From: Actinomycetales bacterium
Lineage (GTDB): Bacteria; Actinomycetota; Actinomycetes; Actinomycetales; Dermatophilaceae
Reading direction: 5' to 3'
DNA: 64,000 nt
NCBI GenBank assembly: GCA_012729695.1
Contig: JAAYCP010000027.1
Coordinates: 50,857 to 114,856, forward strand
The notes beneath the pieces were generated by a model. The model was not told the DNA's origin. It worked only from the letters and a program-made list of their open reading frames with translations, and ran no database searches. Shown one piece after another: positions 20,056-28,778 of the stretch (positions are counted from its first letter, which is position 1; each line of letters starts with the position of its first letter). The position numbers and the translations under genes were made by a program.

Positions 20056-21501
20056 TCAGCCCTCGATGTTGGCCATGACGTGCTTGATCCGGGTGTAGTC
20101 CTCGAGGCCGTACATCGACAGGTCCTTGCCGTAGCCGGAGTGCTTGAAGCCACCGTGGGGCATCTCGGCCACGAGGGGGATGTGGGTGTTGATCCAGACG
20201 CAGCCGAAGTCGAGGGCCTTGCTCATCCGCAGGCCTCGGGCGAGGTCCTTGGTCCACACCGAGGAGGCCAGTCCGTACTGCACGCCGTTGGCGTAGGCGA
20301 GGGCCTCCGCCTCGTCGCTGAAGCGCTGCACGGTGATGACCGGGCCGAAGATCTCGTTCTGGATGACCTCGTCGTCCTGGCGCAGTCCGGACACGACAGT
20401 CGGCTGGAGGTAGAACCCGTCGCCGAGCTCGGAGATCCGGGAGCCGCCGGCCTGGACCGAGGCGTGGCTCGGGAGGCGCTCGAGGAAACCCGTCACGCGC
20501 TCGAGCTGGTTCGCGTTGTTGACCGGACCGAGGAGCGCATCCTCGTCGTCGGGGAGGCCGACCTTGGCCTGGGTGGAGGCGTACTCCGCCAGCGCAGCGA
20601 CAAAGTCGTCGTGGATGCCGTCGGCCACGAGCACCCGGGTCGCCGCGGTGCAGTCCTGACCGGCATTGAAGTAGCCCGCGACCGCGATGCCCTCGACGGC
20701 AGCCTCGATGTCCGCGTCGTCGAAGACGATGACGGGAGCCTTCCCACCGAGCTCGAGGTGGACGCGCTTGAGCTGGCGGGACGCGCTCTCCGCGACCTGC
20801 ATGCCGGCTCGGACCGAGCCGGTGATCGCAACGAGGTCGGCCCTCGGGTGCTCGACGAGCGCGCGGCCGGTCTCCCGGTCACCGGTGATGACGTTGAGGG
20901 CGCCGGCGGGCAGGTGCTTGCCCGCGATCTCCGCGAGCAGCAGTGTGGTCTCCGGCGTGGTGTCGCTGGGCTTGAGCACGACGGTGTTGCCCGCCGCCAG
21001 AGCCGGGGCGAACTTCCAGACGGCCATCATCATCGGGTAGTTCCACGGCGTCACCTGGCCGACGACCCCGATCGGCTCGCGCCGGATCCAGCTCGTGTGG
21101 CCGCTCATGTACTCCCCGGCCGACTTGCCCTCGAGCACCCGCGCGGCGCCGGCGAAGAAGCGGATCTGGTCCACCATCGGGGGGATCTCCTCCGAGGCGG
21201 TGAGCGCATAGGGCTTGCCGGTGTTCTCCGCCTCGAGGTGGATGAGCTCCTCGGCGCGCGCCTCGATGTCGTCGGCGATCTTCAGCAGGGCCTGCTGCCG
21301 CTCACTCGGCGTGGTCTGGCCCCACTCCGCGAACGCGGCTGACGCGGCGGTGTAGGCGGCGTCGACGTCCTCCGCCGAGCTGACCGGAGCCGTGGCCACG
21401 ACGGCACCGGTGGCCGGGTTGACCAGCTCGGACGTGGTCTCGCTGCGCGCGTCGACGAACTCCCCACCGATGTAGTTCTGCAGGGAACGGGGGCTGCTCA
21501 T
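20056..21501 (-). CDS. Aldehyde dehydrogenase, gamma-aminobutyraldehyde dehydrogenase type
   Basis: ITGSVRAGMQV, HLELGGKAPVIVFDDAD, NAGQDCTAATR, EIFGPVITVQRF; context next to Pot transporter. Confidence 0.85.
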   Translation of the reverse strand: MSSPRSLQNYIGGEFVDARSETTSELVNPATGAVVATAPVSSAEDVDAAYTAASAAFAEWGQTTPSERQQALLKIADDIEARAEELIHLEAENTGKPYALTASEEIPPMVDQIRFFAGAARVLEGKSAGEYMSGHTSWIRREPIGVVGQVTPWNYPMMMAVWKFAPALAAGNTVVLKPSDTTPETTLLLAEIAGKHLPAGALNVITGDRETGRALVEHPRADLVAITGSVRAGMQVAESASRQLKRVHLELGGKAPVIVFDDADIEAAVEGIAVAGYFNAGQDCTAATRVLVADGIHDDFVAALAEYASTQAKVGLPDDEDALLGPVNNANQLERVTGFLERLPSHASVQAGGSRISELGDGFYLQPTVVSGLRQDDEVIQNEIFGPVITVQRFSDEAEALAYANGVQYGLASSVWTKDLARGLRMSKALDFGCVWINTHIPLVAEMPHGGFKHSGYGKDLSMYGLEDYTRIKHVMANIEG

Positions 21502-21582
21502 GTCAGATGGGCCTTTCCTGTCACATGTCATCCGGGACCCACGGGGTCGCCGGGCACGATCGGATGTGGTCACACGATAGAC

Positions 21583-21620
21583 GAGACCCTCAACGATTTC
21601 GGGTGAGCCAAGGTAACAAT
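21583..21620. promoter_or_regulatory. Putative shared operator/promoter block B (GAGACCCTCAACGATTTCGGGTGAGCCAAGGTAACAAT)
   Basis: Matches 5144-5184 in three ordered blocks; located in a divergent intergenic region. Confidence 0.5.
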
Positions 21621-21704
21621 CTTGTGTAAAGCGCTCCCCGCGTGACCTCCCCACGACGGATTCCTGCGCGTCCACCTCGCAAGCCCACGAGAACGTGTGC
21701 CACG

Positions 21705-22211
21705 ATGAGCCGTATGCGTAGCCCGTCCAGAGGATTCCGCTCGACGCAGCGTTCCACGGCCGATCCCCGCCTGGACGAGATCTCGAAGTCGATCATCGAG
21801 GTGCTCCAGGTCGATGGCCGGGCCTCGTATGCCGCGATCGCCAAGGAGGTCGGCCTCTCGGAGGCCGCGGTCCGCCAGCGCGTCCAGCGACTGCTCGACG
21901 CGGGAATCATGCAGATCGTCGCCGTCACCGACCCCATCCAGGTGGGCTTCCGACGGCAGGCGATGATCGGTCTGCGGGTGCAGGGCGACCTCAGCGTGGT
22001 CGGTGACGCTCTCTCCGAGATGCCCGAGGTCGACTACGTCGTCACCACTGCGGGCAGCTTCGACATCCTCGCCGAGGTCGTCTGTGAGGACGACGAGCAG
22101 CTGCTCGAGCTGCTGTCGACCCGGATCCGTCAGCTCCCCGGCGTCCTGAGCACCGAGACCTTCGTCTACCTCAAGCTCAACAAGCAGCACTACAACTGGG
22201 GCACCCGCTGA
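21705..22211 (+). CDS. Lrp/AsnC family transcriptional regulator
   Basis: LDEISKSIIEVLQVDGRASYAAIAKEVGLSEAAVRQRVQRLLDAGIM HTH and C-terminal RAM-like domain. Confidence 0.92.
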   Translation: MSRMRSPSRGFRSTQRSTADPRLDEISKSIIEVLQVDGRASYAAIAKEVGLSEAAVRQRVQRLLDAGIMQIVAVTDPIQVGFRRQAMIGLRVQGDLSVVGDALSEMPEVDYVVTTAGSFDILAEVVCEDDEQLLELLSTRIRQLPGVLSTETFVYLKLNKQHYNWGTR

Positions 22212-22241
22212 GCCCGCCCCCCTCCCGAGGAACCGATTGAG

Positions 22242-23675
22242 ATGACCGAACCCACGCATACCTCCGCGACGATGTCCGGCGTGACCCCCGCCGGCACGGG
22301 CTACCACGAGGCGGCCCGCGACCACCTGTGGATGCACTTCACCCGCCACTCCACCTTCGAGCCGGCCGCCGTCGGCGGTGCCGACCAGCGCGTGCCGGTC
22401 ATCGTGCGCGGCGAGGGCCACCGCATCTGGGACGACCAGGGCCGGGAGTACATCGACGGCCTGGCCGGACTCTTCGTCAACCAGGTCGGGCACGGCCGCA
22501 CCGAGATCGCCGAGGCGATGGCCAAGCAGGCCGGCGAGCTCGCGTTCTTCCCGCTGTGGTCGTTCGCCCACCCGCGCGCGATCGAGCTCGCCGAGCGACT
22601 CGCGGGCGAGGCGCCGGGCGACCTCAACCGGGTCTTCTTCACCACCGGGGGCGGCGAGGCGGTCGAGACGGCCTGGAAGCTCGCCAAGCAGTACTTCAAG
22701 CTGGTCGGGAAGCCGACGAAGCACAAGGTCATCTCCCGGTCGGTCGCCTACCACGGCACCCCCCAGGGTGCACTCTCGATCACCGGTATCCCCGAGGCGA
22801 AGAAGGCCTTCGAGCCGCTCGTCCCGGGGGCCTTCAAGGTCCCCAACACGAACCTGTACCGCGCCCCCGAGCACCTGCGCGACGACGAGAAGGCCTTCGG
22901 GCAGTGGGCTGCGGACCGGATCGCCGAGGCGATCGAGTTCGAGGGCCCGGACACGGTCGCCGCCGTCTTCCTGGAGCCGGTGCAGAACTCGGGCGGCTGC
23001 TTCCCTCCCCCGCCCGGGTACTTCGAGCGGGTCCGCGAGATCTGCGACGAGTACGACGTCCTCCTCGTCTCGGACGAGGTGATCTGTGCGTTCGGACGGA
23101 TCGGGTCGATGTTCGCGTGCGACGACTTCGGCTACCAGCCCGACATCATCACCACCGCCAAGGGGGTCACGAGCGGATATGCGCCGCTCGGCCTGATGGT
23201 CGCGAGCGAGCGCCTCTTCGAGCCGTTCCGCAAGGACCACACCGTCTTCGCCCACGGCTACACCTGGGGCGGCCACCCTGTGTCGTGCGCCGCCGCCATG
23301 GCGAACCTCGACATCTTCGAGCGCGAGGGGCTGACCGACCACGTGAAGCAGCACGCGGGCGACTTCCGTGCCGCGCTGGACACCCTGGCGGATCTGCCCA
23401 TCGTCGGTGACGTCCGCGGGGCCGGCTTCTTCTACGGCATCGAGCTCGTCAAGGACAAGGACACCCGCGAGACCTTCGACGACGACGAGTGCGAGCGACT
23501 GCTGCGCGGCTACCTCTCGCCGGCGCTGTTCGACGCCGGGATCTACTGCCGCGCGGACGACCGTGGCGACCCGGTCATCCAGCTCGCTCCCCCGCTGACC
23601 ATCGGCCCCGCCGAGTTCACCGACATCGCCTCGCGGCTGCGGTCCGTCCTCAGCGACGCGGCGAAGCACCTGTGA
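22242..23675 (+). CDS. Class III aminotransferase (PLP, putrescine/beta-alanine:pyruvate type)
   Basis: GEGHRIWDDQGREYIDGLAGL, FFTTGGGEAVETAWKLA, LLVSDEVICAFGRIG, TTAKGVTSGYAPLG. Confidence 0.92.
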   Translation: MTEPTHTSATMSGVTPAGTGYHEAARDHLWMHFTRHSTFEPAAVGGADQRVPVIVRGEGHRIWDDQGREYIDGLAGLFVNQVGHGRTEIAEAMAKQAGELAFFPLWSFAHPRAIELAERLAGEAPGDLNRVFFTTGGGEAVETAWKLAKQYFKLVGKPTKHKVISRSVAYHGTPQGALSITGIPEAKKAFEPLVPGAFKVPNTNLYRAPEHLRDDEKAFGQWAADRIAEAIEFEGPDTVAAVFLEPVQNSGGCFPPPPGYFERVREICDEYDVLLVSDEVICAFGRIGSMFACDDFGYQPDIITTAKGVTSGYAPLGLMVASERLFEPFRKDHTVFAHGYTWGGHPVSCAAAMANLDIFEREGLTDHVKQHAGDFRAALDTLADLPIVGDVRGAGFFYGIELVKDKDTRETFDDDECERLLRGYLSPALFDAGIYCRADDRGDPVIQLAPPLTIGPAEFTDIASRLRSVLSDAAKHL

Positions 23676-23741
23676 CGTCGAAGCACGTGTGACGTCGAGA
23701 AGCACTGATGTTCGAGAAGCACGGATGACGTCGAGAAGCAC
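23663..23741. repeat. GAAGCAC-anchored direct repeat x5 with alternating 17/19 bp spacing
   Basis: GAAGCAC at 23663, 23680, 23699, 23716, 23735; most copies followed by TGTGACGTCGA / GGATGACGTCGA. Confidence 0.9.
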
Positions 23742-23760
23742 GGATGAGGTTCTGACACCG

Positions 23761-25161
23761 ATGCCGACACAAGCGCTCTCAGGCGAGGGCAGCACGCACA
23801 GCGGGTCGCCGGTGCGTGCGCCACTGTGGTGGGACACCGCGGGCACGGCGCCGTCCTACACCGGCGAGATTCCCCAGACCGTCGATGTCCTGATCGCCGG
23901 GGCGGGCTTCACGGGTCTGTGGACCGCCTACTACCTCCTCGAGCACCGGCCCGACCTGTCCGTGCTCATCCTCGAGGCCGAGCACGTCGGCTTCGGGGCC
24001 TCCGGCCGCAACGGAGGGTGGGTCTCGTCGTTCTGGCCGGTCGAGCCCGACCGGATCGCCGCCTCCCACGGCAGGGACGCGACGATGGACTTCATCGCCG
24101 CGGTGCGCGAGACCATCGACGAGGTGGGCGCGGTCTGCGGCGCCGAGGAGATCGACGCGGGGTTCGTCAAGGGCGGCGCTCTCTCCCTCGTGCGGTCACC
24201 GGCGCAGCAGGTGCGAGCCCGCGAGGAGGTGGGCCACGGGCAGCAGTGGGGTCTGGACACCCGCTGGCTCGACCGTGACGAGGCCCGCGAACGGCTGCAC
24301 GGCCAGGACGTCCTCGGCGCGACCTTCAACCCGCACTGCGCGCGGGTGCACCCGCGCCGACTCGTCAACGGTCTGGCTGCTGCGGTGCACCGGCGCGGCG
24401 GGATGATCCGCGAGCGCACTCCCGTCGCGCGGCTCACCCGGAAGGTCGTCGTCCTCGGGGACGGCCGACGCATCAGCGCCAAGCATGTACTGCGTGCCAC
24501 GGAGGCATGGACCTCGCACCTGCCCGGTCAGGAGCGGGACATCGCACCCGTGTACTCCCTCATGCTCGCCACGGCGCCGCTGACGGCCGAGCAGTGGGCG
24601 ACGATCGGCCTCGCCGAGCGGGAGGTCTGGGGCGACCACGGGCACGTCGTCATCTACGGGCAGCGCACCGTCGATGACCGGATGGCGTTCGGTGGACGAG
24701 GGGCGCCCTACCACTTCGGATCGGCGATCCGGCCCGAGTTCGACCAGGACCAGCGGGTCTTCGACGACCTCGCCCGCGTGCTCCGCACGATCCTGCCGCA
24801 GCTCGAGGAGGTGCCCATCACGCATACCTGGGGCGGCCCGCTCGGGATCGCCCGCGACTGGCACCCGTCGGTGGGGTATGCGGACGGGTTCGGCTGGGCC
24901 GGAGGGTATGTCGGTGACGGCGTGGCCGCGACCAACCTCGCCGGCCGCACCCTCGCTGACCTCGTCCTGGACCGGCGCACGGCACTGACCCGCCTCCCGT
25001 GGGTCGGTCACCGCTCCCCCCGCTGGGAACCGGAGCCCTTGCGTTGGCTCGGGGTGAATGCGGGACTGCGGCTGGCGCACCTGGCCGACGCCGAGGAGGC
25101 CCGGACCGGCTCGCCGGCGAAGCTCGGGTCGGTCGTCGACCGGCTCACCGGAGGGCACTGA
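23761..25161 (+). CDS. FAD-dependent oxidoreductase (DAO family, PuuB-like)
   Basis: DVLIAGAGFTGLWTAYYLLE, GASGRNGGWVSSFWP, HTWGGPLGIARDWHPSVGY; start ambiguous (23689 or 23761). Confidence 0.88.
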   Translation: MPTQALSGEGSTHSGSPVRAPLWWDTAGTAPSYTGEIPQTVDVLIAGAGFTGLWTAYYLLEHRPDLSVLILEAEHVGFGASGRNGGWVSSFWPVEPDRIAASHGRDATMDFIAAVRETIDEVGAVCGAEEIDAGFVKGGALSLVRSPAQQVRAREEVGHGQQWGLDTRWLDRDEARERLHGQDVLGATFNPHCARVHPRRLVNGLAAAVHRRGGMIRERTPVARLTRKVVVLGDGRRISAKHVLRATEAWTSHLPGQERDIAPVYSLMLATAPLTAEQWATIGLAEREVWGDHGHVVIYGQRTVDDRMAFGGRGAPYHFGSAIRPEFDQDQRVFDDLARVLRTILPQLEEVPITHTWGGPLGIARDWHPSVGYADGFGWAGGYVGDGVAATNLAGRTLADLVLDRRTALTRLPWVGHRSPRWEPEPLRWLGVNAGLRLAHLADAEEARTGSPAKLGSVVDRLTGGH

Positions 25162-25236
25162 GCCGACCAGCTGCCGTGGCGTGGGCGGCGCGTGAGCGCC
25201 TTGCGCATGAGCGCTATCTCTCAGGTGGCTTCGTCA

Positions 25237-25281
25237 AGTGCTTCGCCTATGAGTGCTTCGTCTATGAGTGCTTCGTCCGGA
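25237..25281. repeat. 15 bp tandem repeat x3 (AGTGCTTCGTCTATG-like)
   Basis: AGTGCTTCGCCTATG AGTGCTTCGTCTATG AGTGCTTCGTCCGGA. Confidence 0.9.
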
Positions 25282-25347
25282 TTGCCTGGCCCGTGAGCGC
25301 TATGTCTGTGACTGTGATCGCCCTGTCGGCCGACTAGCGTTGACCCA

Positions 25348-26466
25348 ATGCAGGAGATCCGTACGCACGAGGACTTCCAAGCGGCACTGGATGCCGGCGT
25401 GCCGCTGACCCAGCTCCGCATCCAGGCGCTCGACCTCGGCCCGTTCGAGGAGCAGCTCTACGCCCGGACGGATCTCGAGGGTCTCGTCGTGCTGGGCGGG
25501 TCGATCCCACCGAAGCTCGACACGCACCTGCGCAAGTACGGGGCGATCATCTTCCCCCGCCATCCGAGCGCACCCGTAGCGGTCTACCGCGACCGGCTCT
25601 ACCACCCGGCCGAGCTCTACAACGGGATCACGCACGGGTACGAGGAGACCCCGGACGCACGGGCCTACCGGTGGGCGCAGGACAGCGAGCTCGGCAAGGA
25701 CACCTACGTCTCGATGCTCAAGGCCATCCACGACGATGCCATGAGCGACGCCGTCTCGGACCTGCTCGCGGGGCGTCGGGTCGCCGGCGTGATGGGTGGG
25801 CACAACCTGGCCCGCGGGTCAGCGGGGTACCGCGCCGCCGCCGAGCTCGGGCACGCGCTCGCGCAGGCCGGCTATCTCGTCATCACCGGCGGAGGTCCGG
25901 GAGCGATGGAGGCCGCGAACCTCGGGGCGTTCACCCGGTCGGCCGAGCAGCTCGAGTACGCCCTCGAACGACTCGCCGCCGTCCCCTACTTCCACCCGAG
26001 CATCGACGACTGGGCACGGCTCGCCTTCGAGGTGCGCCGCGACATCGCCAACGGTCAGGAGCGCGACGAGCTCCCGCACAGTCTCGGGATCCCCACGTGG
26101 TTCTACGGTCACGAACCGCCCAACGTGTTCTGCCACGGCGTCGCGAAGTACTTCTCCAACGCCGAGCGCGAGGACGGGCTCATCGCCGCGGCCAACGCCG
26201 GCATCGTCGTCCTCCCCGGTGCCGCCGGGACGGTCCAGGAAATCTTCCAGGCGTGCACGCCGCTGTACTACCACGACGAGTCCCGCCCCGGACACGACCT
26301 TCCCCGCCTGGTCCTCCTCGGCGTGGAGCACTGGACCGAGGTCCTTCCTGCCTGGCCGCTCGTCAAGGCACTCGCCGCGGGCCGGCCGATGGCCGAGCAC
26401 ATCCATCTCGTCGACGACGTCCCGGCGGCGATGGAGTTCTTCGAGCCCGCGACGGTCCCCGGCTAG
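25348..26466 (+). CDS. LOG family (TIGR00730-like / Rossmann-fold) protein
   Basis: VITGGGPGAMEAANLGA and VVLPGAAGTVQEIFQ, resembling PGGxGTxxE of LOG family. Confidence 0.8.
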   Translation: MQEIRTHEDFQAALDAGVPLTQLRIQALDLGPFEEQLYARTDLEGLVVLGGSIPPKLDTHLRKYGAIIFPRHPSAPVAVYRDRLYHPAELYNGITHGYEETPDARAYRWAQDSELGKDTYVSMLKAIHDDAMSDAVSDLLAGRRVAGVMGGHNLARGSAGYRAAAELGHALAQAGYLVITGGGPGAMEAANLGAFTRSAEQLEYALERLAAVPYFHPSIDDWARLAFEVRRDIANGQERDELPHSLGIPTWFYGHEPPNVFCHGVAKYFSNAEREDGLIAAANAGIVVLPGAAGTVQEIFQACTPLYYHDESRPGHDLPRLVLLGVEHWTEVLPAWPLVKALAAGRPMAEHIHLVDDVPAAMEFFEPATVPG

Positions 26467-26510
26467 GCCGAAGTGGCCGGTCGGTGGTGTGGGGTCGCGC
26501 GCACTACTAA

Positions 26511-26755
26511 GCACGCGGGGGCACCCACAAGCAGCTGGCGAAAACAACGGGTGCTTGTCCGCGCGCGGCAACGCACGCGGGGGCACCCACCAGCAGCGGG
26601 CCAGAACAACGGGTGCTCGTGCGCGCGCAGCAACGCACGCAACACCACCCACACGCTGCGCTGCGCGCGACAACAGGTGCTTGTGTGCGCACAGCAACGC
26701 ACGCAACACCGCCCACACGCTGCGCTGCGCGACAACGGGCGGCCGTCCGCGCTGA
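26511..26755. repeat. Four-copy tandem array of ~62-64 bp imperfect repeats with hairpin potential
   Basis: Units about 26511-26572, 26573-26634, 26635-26698, 26699-26755; conserved ACAACgGGTGCTtGT...GCAACGCACGC. Confidence 0.9.
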
Positions 26756-26816
26756 TCAGCCCCGTGCGCCGAAAAGGGGGTGAGCCCTGTCGGAGCACGG
26801 CACTAGCATCGCGCGG

Positions 26817-27794
26817 GTGACCTACATCTACGCTCAAGACCTGCGTAAGACCTACCGATCACGGTCAGGGGAGGTCCACGCCCTGGCCGGCCTGAGCCTG
26901 AGCGTGCCGCAGGGGACCGTGAAGGGGCTGCTCGGACCGAACGGTGCCGGGAAGACGACCACAGTCAAGGTGCTCAACACCCTCATCGAGCCAGACTCCG
27001 GCACCGCCTCGGTGGCCGGAATCGACGTCCTCGCCGACCCGGGAGGGGTCCGTAGGGTGATCGGCGCCAGCGGGCAGTACGCCGCGGTTGACGAGAACCT
27101 CACCGGCCTGGAGAACCTCGAGATGGTCGGCCGGCTCTACCACCTCGGCGCGCGGCGGGCCAAGGCACGGGCGCAGGAGCTCATCGAGGCCTTCGACCTC
27201 ACGGATGCCGGGGACCGCCAGGTCAAGGGCTTCTCCGGCGGTATGCGCAGACGCATCGACCTGGCCTGCGCCCTCGTGAACACTCCCCCGGTCCTCTTCC
27301 TCGACGAGCCGACGACCGGCCTGGACCCGCGCAGCCGCATCGGGATGTGGGACGTGATCCTGGGCCTGGTGCGGGAGGGCACGACGGTGCTGCTGACGAC
27401 GCAGTACCTCGAGGAGGCCGACTACCTCGCCGACCACATCAGCGTCGTCGACCACGGGGTCGTCATCGCCGAGGGCACCGCCGATGAGCTCAAGGCCGAG
27501 GTGGGCGGCCACAGAGTTGTGATCACCCTGGTCCACGAGGCCGACGCCGACACCGCACGGGCTGTCCTCGCCCGGCACGGCTCCGGGGAGGTCCGGACCC
27601 ACACCTCGGGGCGCACTCTGGACGTTGCCGTGGAGGAGGGACCACCCAGCCTGCAGCGGGTGCTCGCCGCACTCGAGCAGGCGAGCATCCCTCTGCACGA
27701 CGCCGGCATCCGTCGCCCCACGCTGGACGACGTCTTCCTGACCCTCACCGGCCACGACAGTGGTGCGGAGAATGAGAGCGAGCTGAGCGCATGA
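26817..27794 (+). CDS. ABC transporter ATP-binding protein (DrrA-like)
   Basis: GPNGAGKTTTVKVL, FSGGMRRRIDLACAL, LFLDEPTTGLDPRSR. Confidence 0.92.
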   Translation: MTYIYAQDLRKTYRSRSGEVHALAGLSLSVPQGTVKGLLGPNGAGKTTTVKVLNTLIEPDSGTASVAGIDVLADPGGVRRVIGASGQYAAVDENLTGLENLEMVGRLYHLGARRAKARAQELIEAFDLTDAGDRQVKGFSGGMRRRIDLACALVNTPPVLFLDEPTTGLDPRSRIGMWDVILGLVREGTTVLLTTQYLEEADYLADHISVVDHGVVIAEGTADELKAEVGGHRVVITLVHEADADTARAVLARHGSGEVRTHTSGRTLDVAVEEGPPSLQRVLAALEQASIPLHDAGIRRPTLDDVFLTLTGHDSGAENESELSA

Positions 27795-28645
27795 CCACCA
27801 CCGCGACCCCGTTGCAGACCCGCGAGCCCGCCCAGGACGCGCCCGTAGGCCCGCTCGCCACCTGGCTGTCGGACGGTTGGACCGTCACGTGGCGCAATCT
27901 CCTCAAGCTGCGCCGGAACCCCGAGATGCTCGGCTTTGCCGTACTCCAGCCGATCATGTTCGTGCTGCTGTTCTCGCAGGTCTACGGCGGATCGATCCAG
28001 ATCGACGGAGGCGACTACACCGACTACCTCATGGCCGGCATCTTCGGTCAGACGGTGCTATTCGGCTCGACCTTCTCGGGCTACCAGATGGCGCAGGACC
28101 TCAAGGAGGGTCTGATCGACCGCTTCCGAACGCTGCCGATGCACACGTCAGCCGTGCTCGTGGGCCGCACCAATGCCGACCTCGTGCTCAACACCATCTC
28201 GATGGTCATCATGATGCTGACCGGAGCGGTCGTCGGCTGGCGCTACACGAACGGCACCTTGCAGTTCCTCGCCGGCGTGGCGCTGCTCCTGCTGTTCAGC
28301 TATGCCTTCAGCTGGGTCATGGCCCTGCTCGGGATCATGGTCCGCTCACCCGAGGTGATCAACAACGCCGCCTTCATGGTCCTGTTCCCACTGACGTTCA
28401 TCTCGAACGCCTTCGTGCAGGCCTCTCGCCTACCGGGCCCTCTCGAGTTCATCGCGAACTGGAATCCGGTCTCGGCGCTGGTCCAGGCAGCGCGTGAGCT
28501 GTTCGGCAACACCGGCACGGTGCCTCCGGCGGACACCTTCCCGATGCAGCATCCCGTCCTGACGGTCATCGGCGGCTCGATCGTCATGCTCGCGGTCTTC
28601 GTCCCCTTGGCCGTCTCCCGCTTCCGGCACGTGTCCTCGCGCTAG
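27791..28645 (+). CDS. ABC-2 type permease (DrrB-like)
   Basis: Six-TM ABC-2 pattern, NPVSALVQAARELFG; ATGA overlap with ATPase. Confidence 0.88.
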   Translation: MTTTATPLQTREPAQDAPVGPLATWLSDGWTVTWRNLLKLRRNPEMLGFAVLQPIMFVLLFSQVYGGSIQIDGGDYTDYLMAGIFGQTVLFGSTFSGYQMAQDLKEGLIDRFRTLPMHTSAVLVGRTNADLVLNTISMVIMMLTGAVVGWRYTNGTLQFLAGVALLLLFSYAFSWVMALLGIMVRSPEVINNAAFMVLFPLTFISNAFVQASRLPGPLEFIANWNPVSALVQAARELFGNTGTVPPADTFPMQHPVLTVIGGSIVMLAVFVPLAVSRFRHVSSR

Positions 28646-28752
28646 GCCTGCAGGCGCACGGGCTCTCCACGACAGATCCCACGAGAACCGGCCGACCTGG
28701 GGCGGGACCGGTCGCAGGGCTCCGGTCGCAGACATCACCCGGCGGCTGGAAG

Positions 28753-28772
28753 GGGGCGCACAAGGGCGCCCC
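28753..28772. terminator. Hairpin between convergent drrB-like and rlmN (GGGGCGC-ACAAGG-GCGCCCC)
   Basis: 7 bp GC stem in a convergent intergenic region. Confidence 0.5.
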
Positions 28773-28778
28773 ATCGGC

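Noticed and set aside
18381-20078. 565 aa plus-strand ORF over PotA/PotD-like genes
   Set aside because: Shadow ORF; low-complexity Leu/Val/Asp/Arg pattern.
21570-23846. 758 aa antisense ORF over Lrp regulator and aminotransferase
   Set aside because: Shadow ORF produced by high GC3; no recognisable motifs, sense genes are unambiguous.
26511-26755. CRISPR array
   Set aside because: Adjacent imperfect repeats of ~62 bp without constant repeats separated by unique spacers, and no cas genes nearby.
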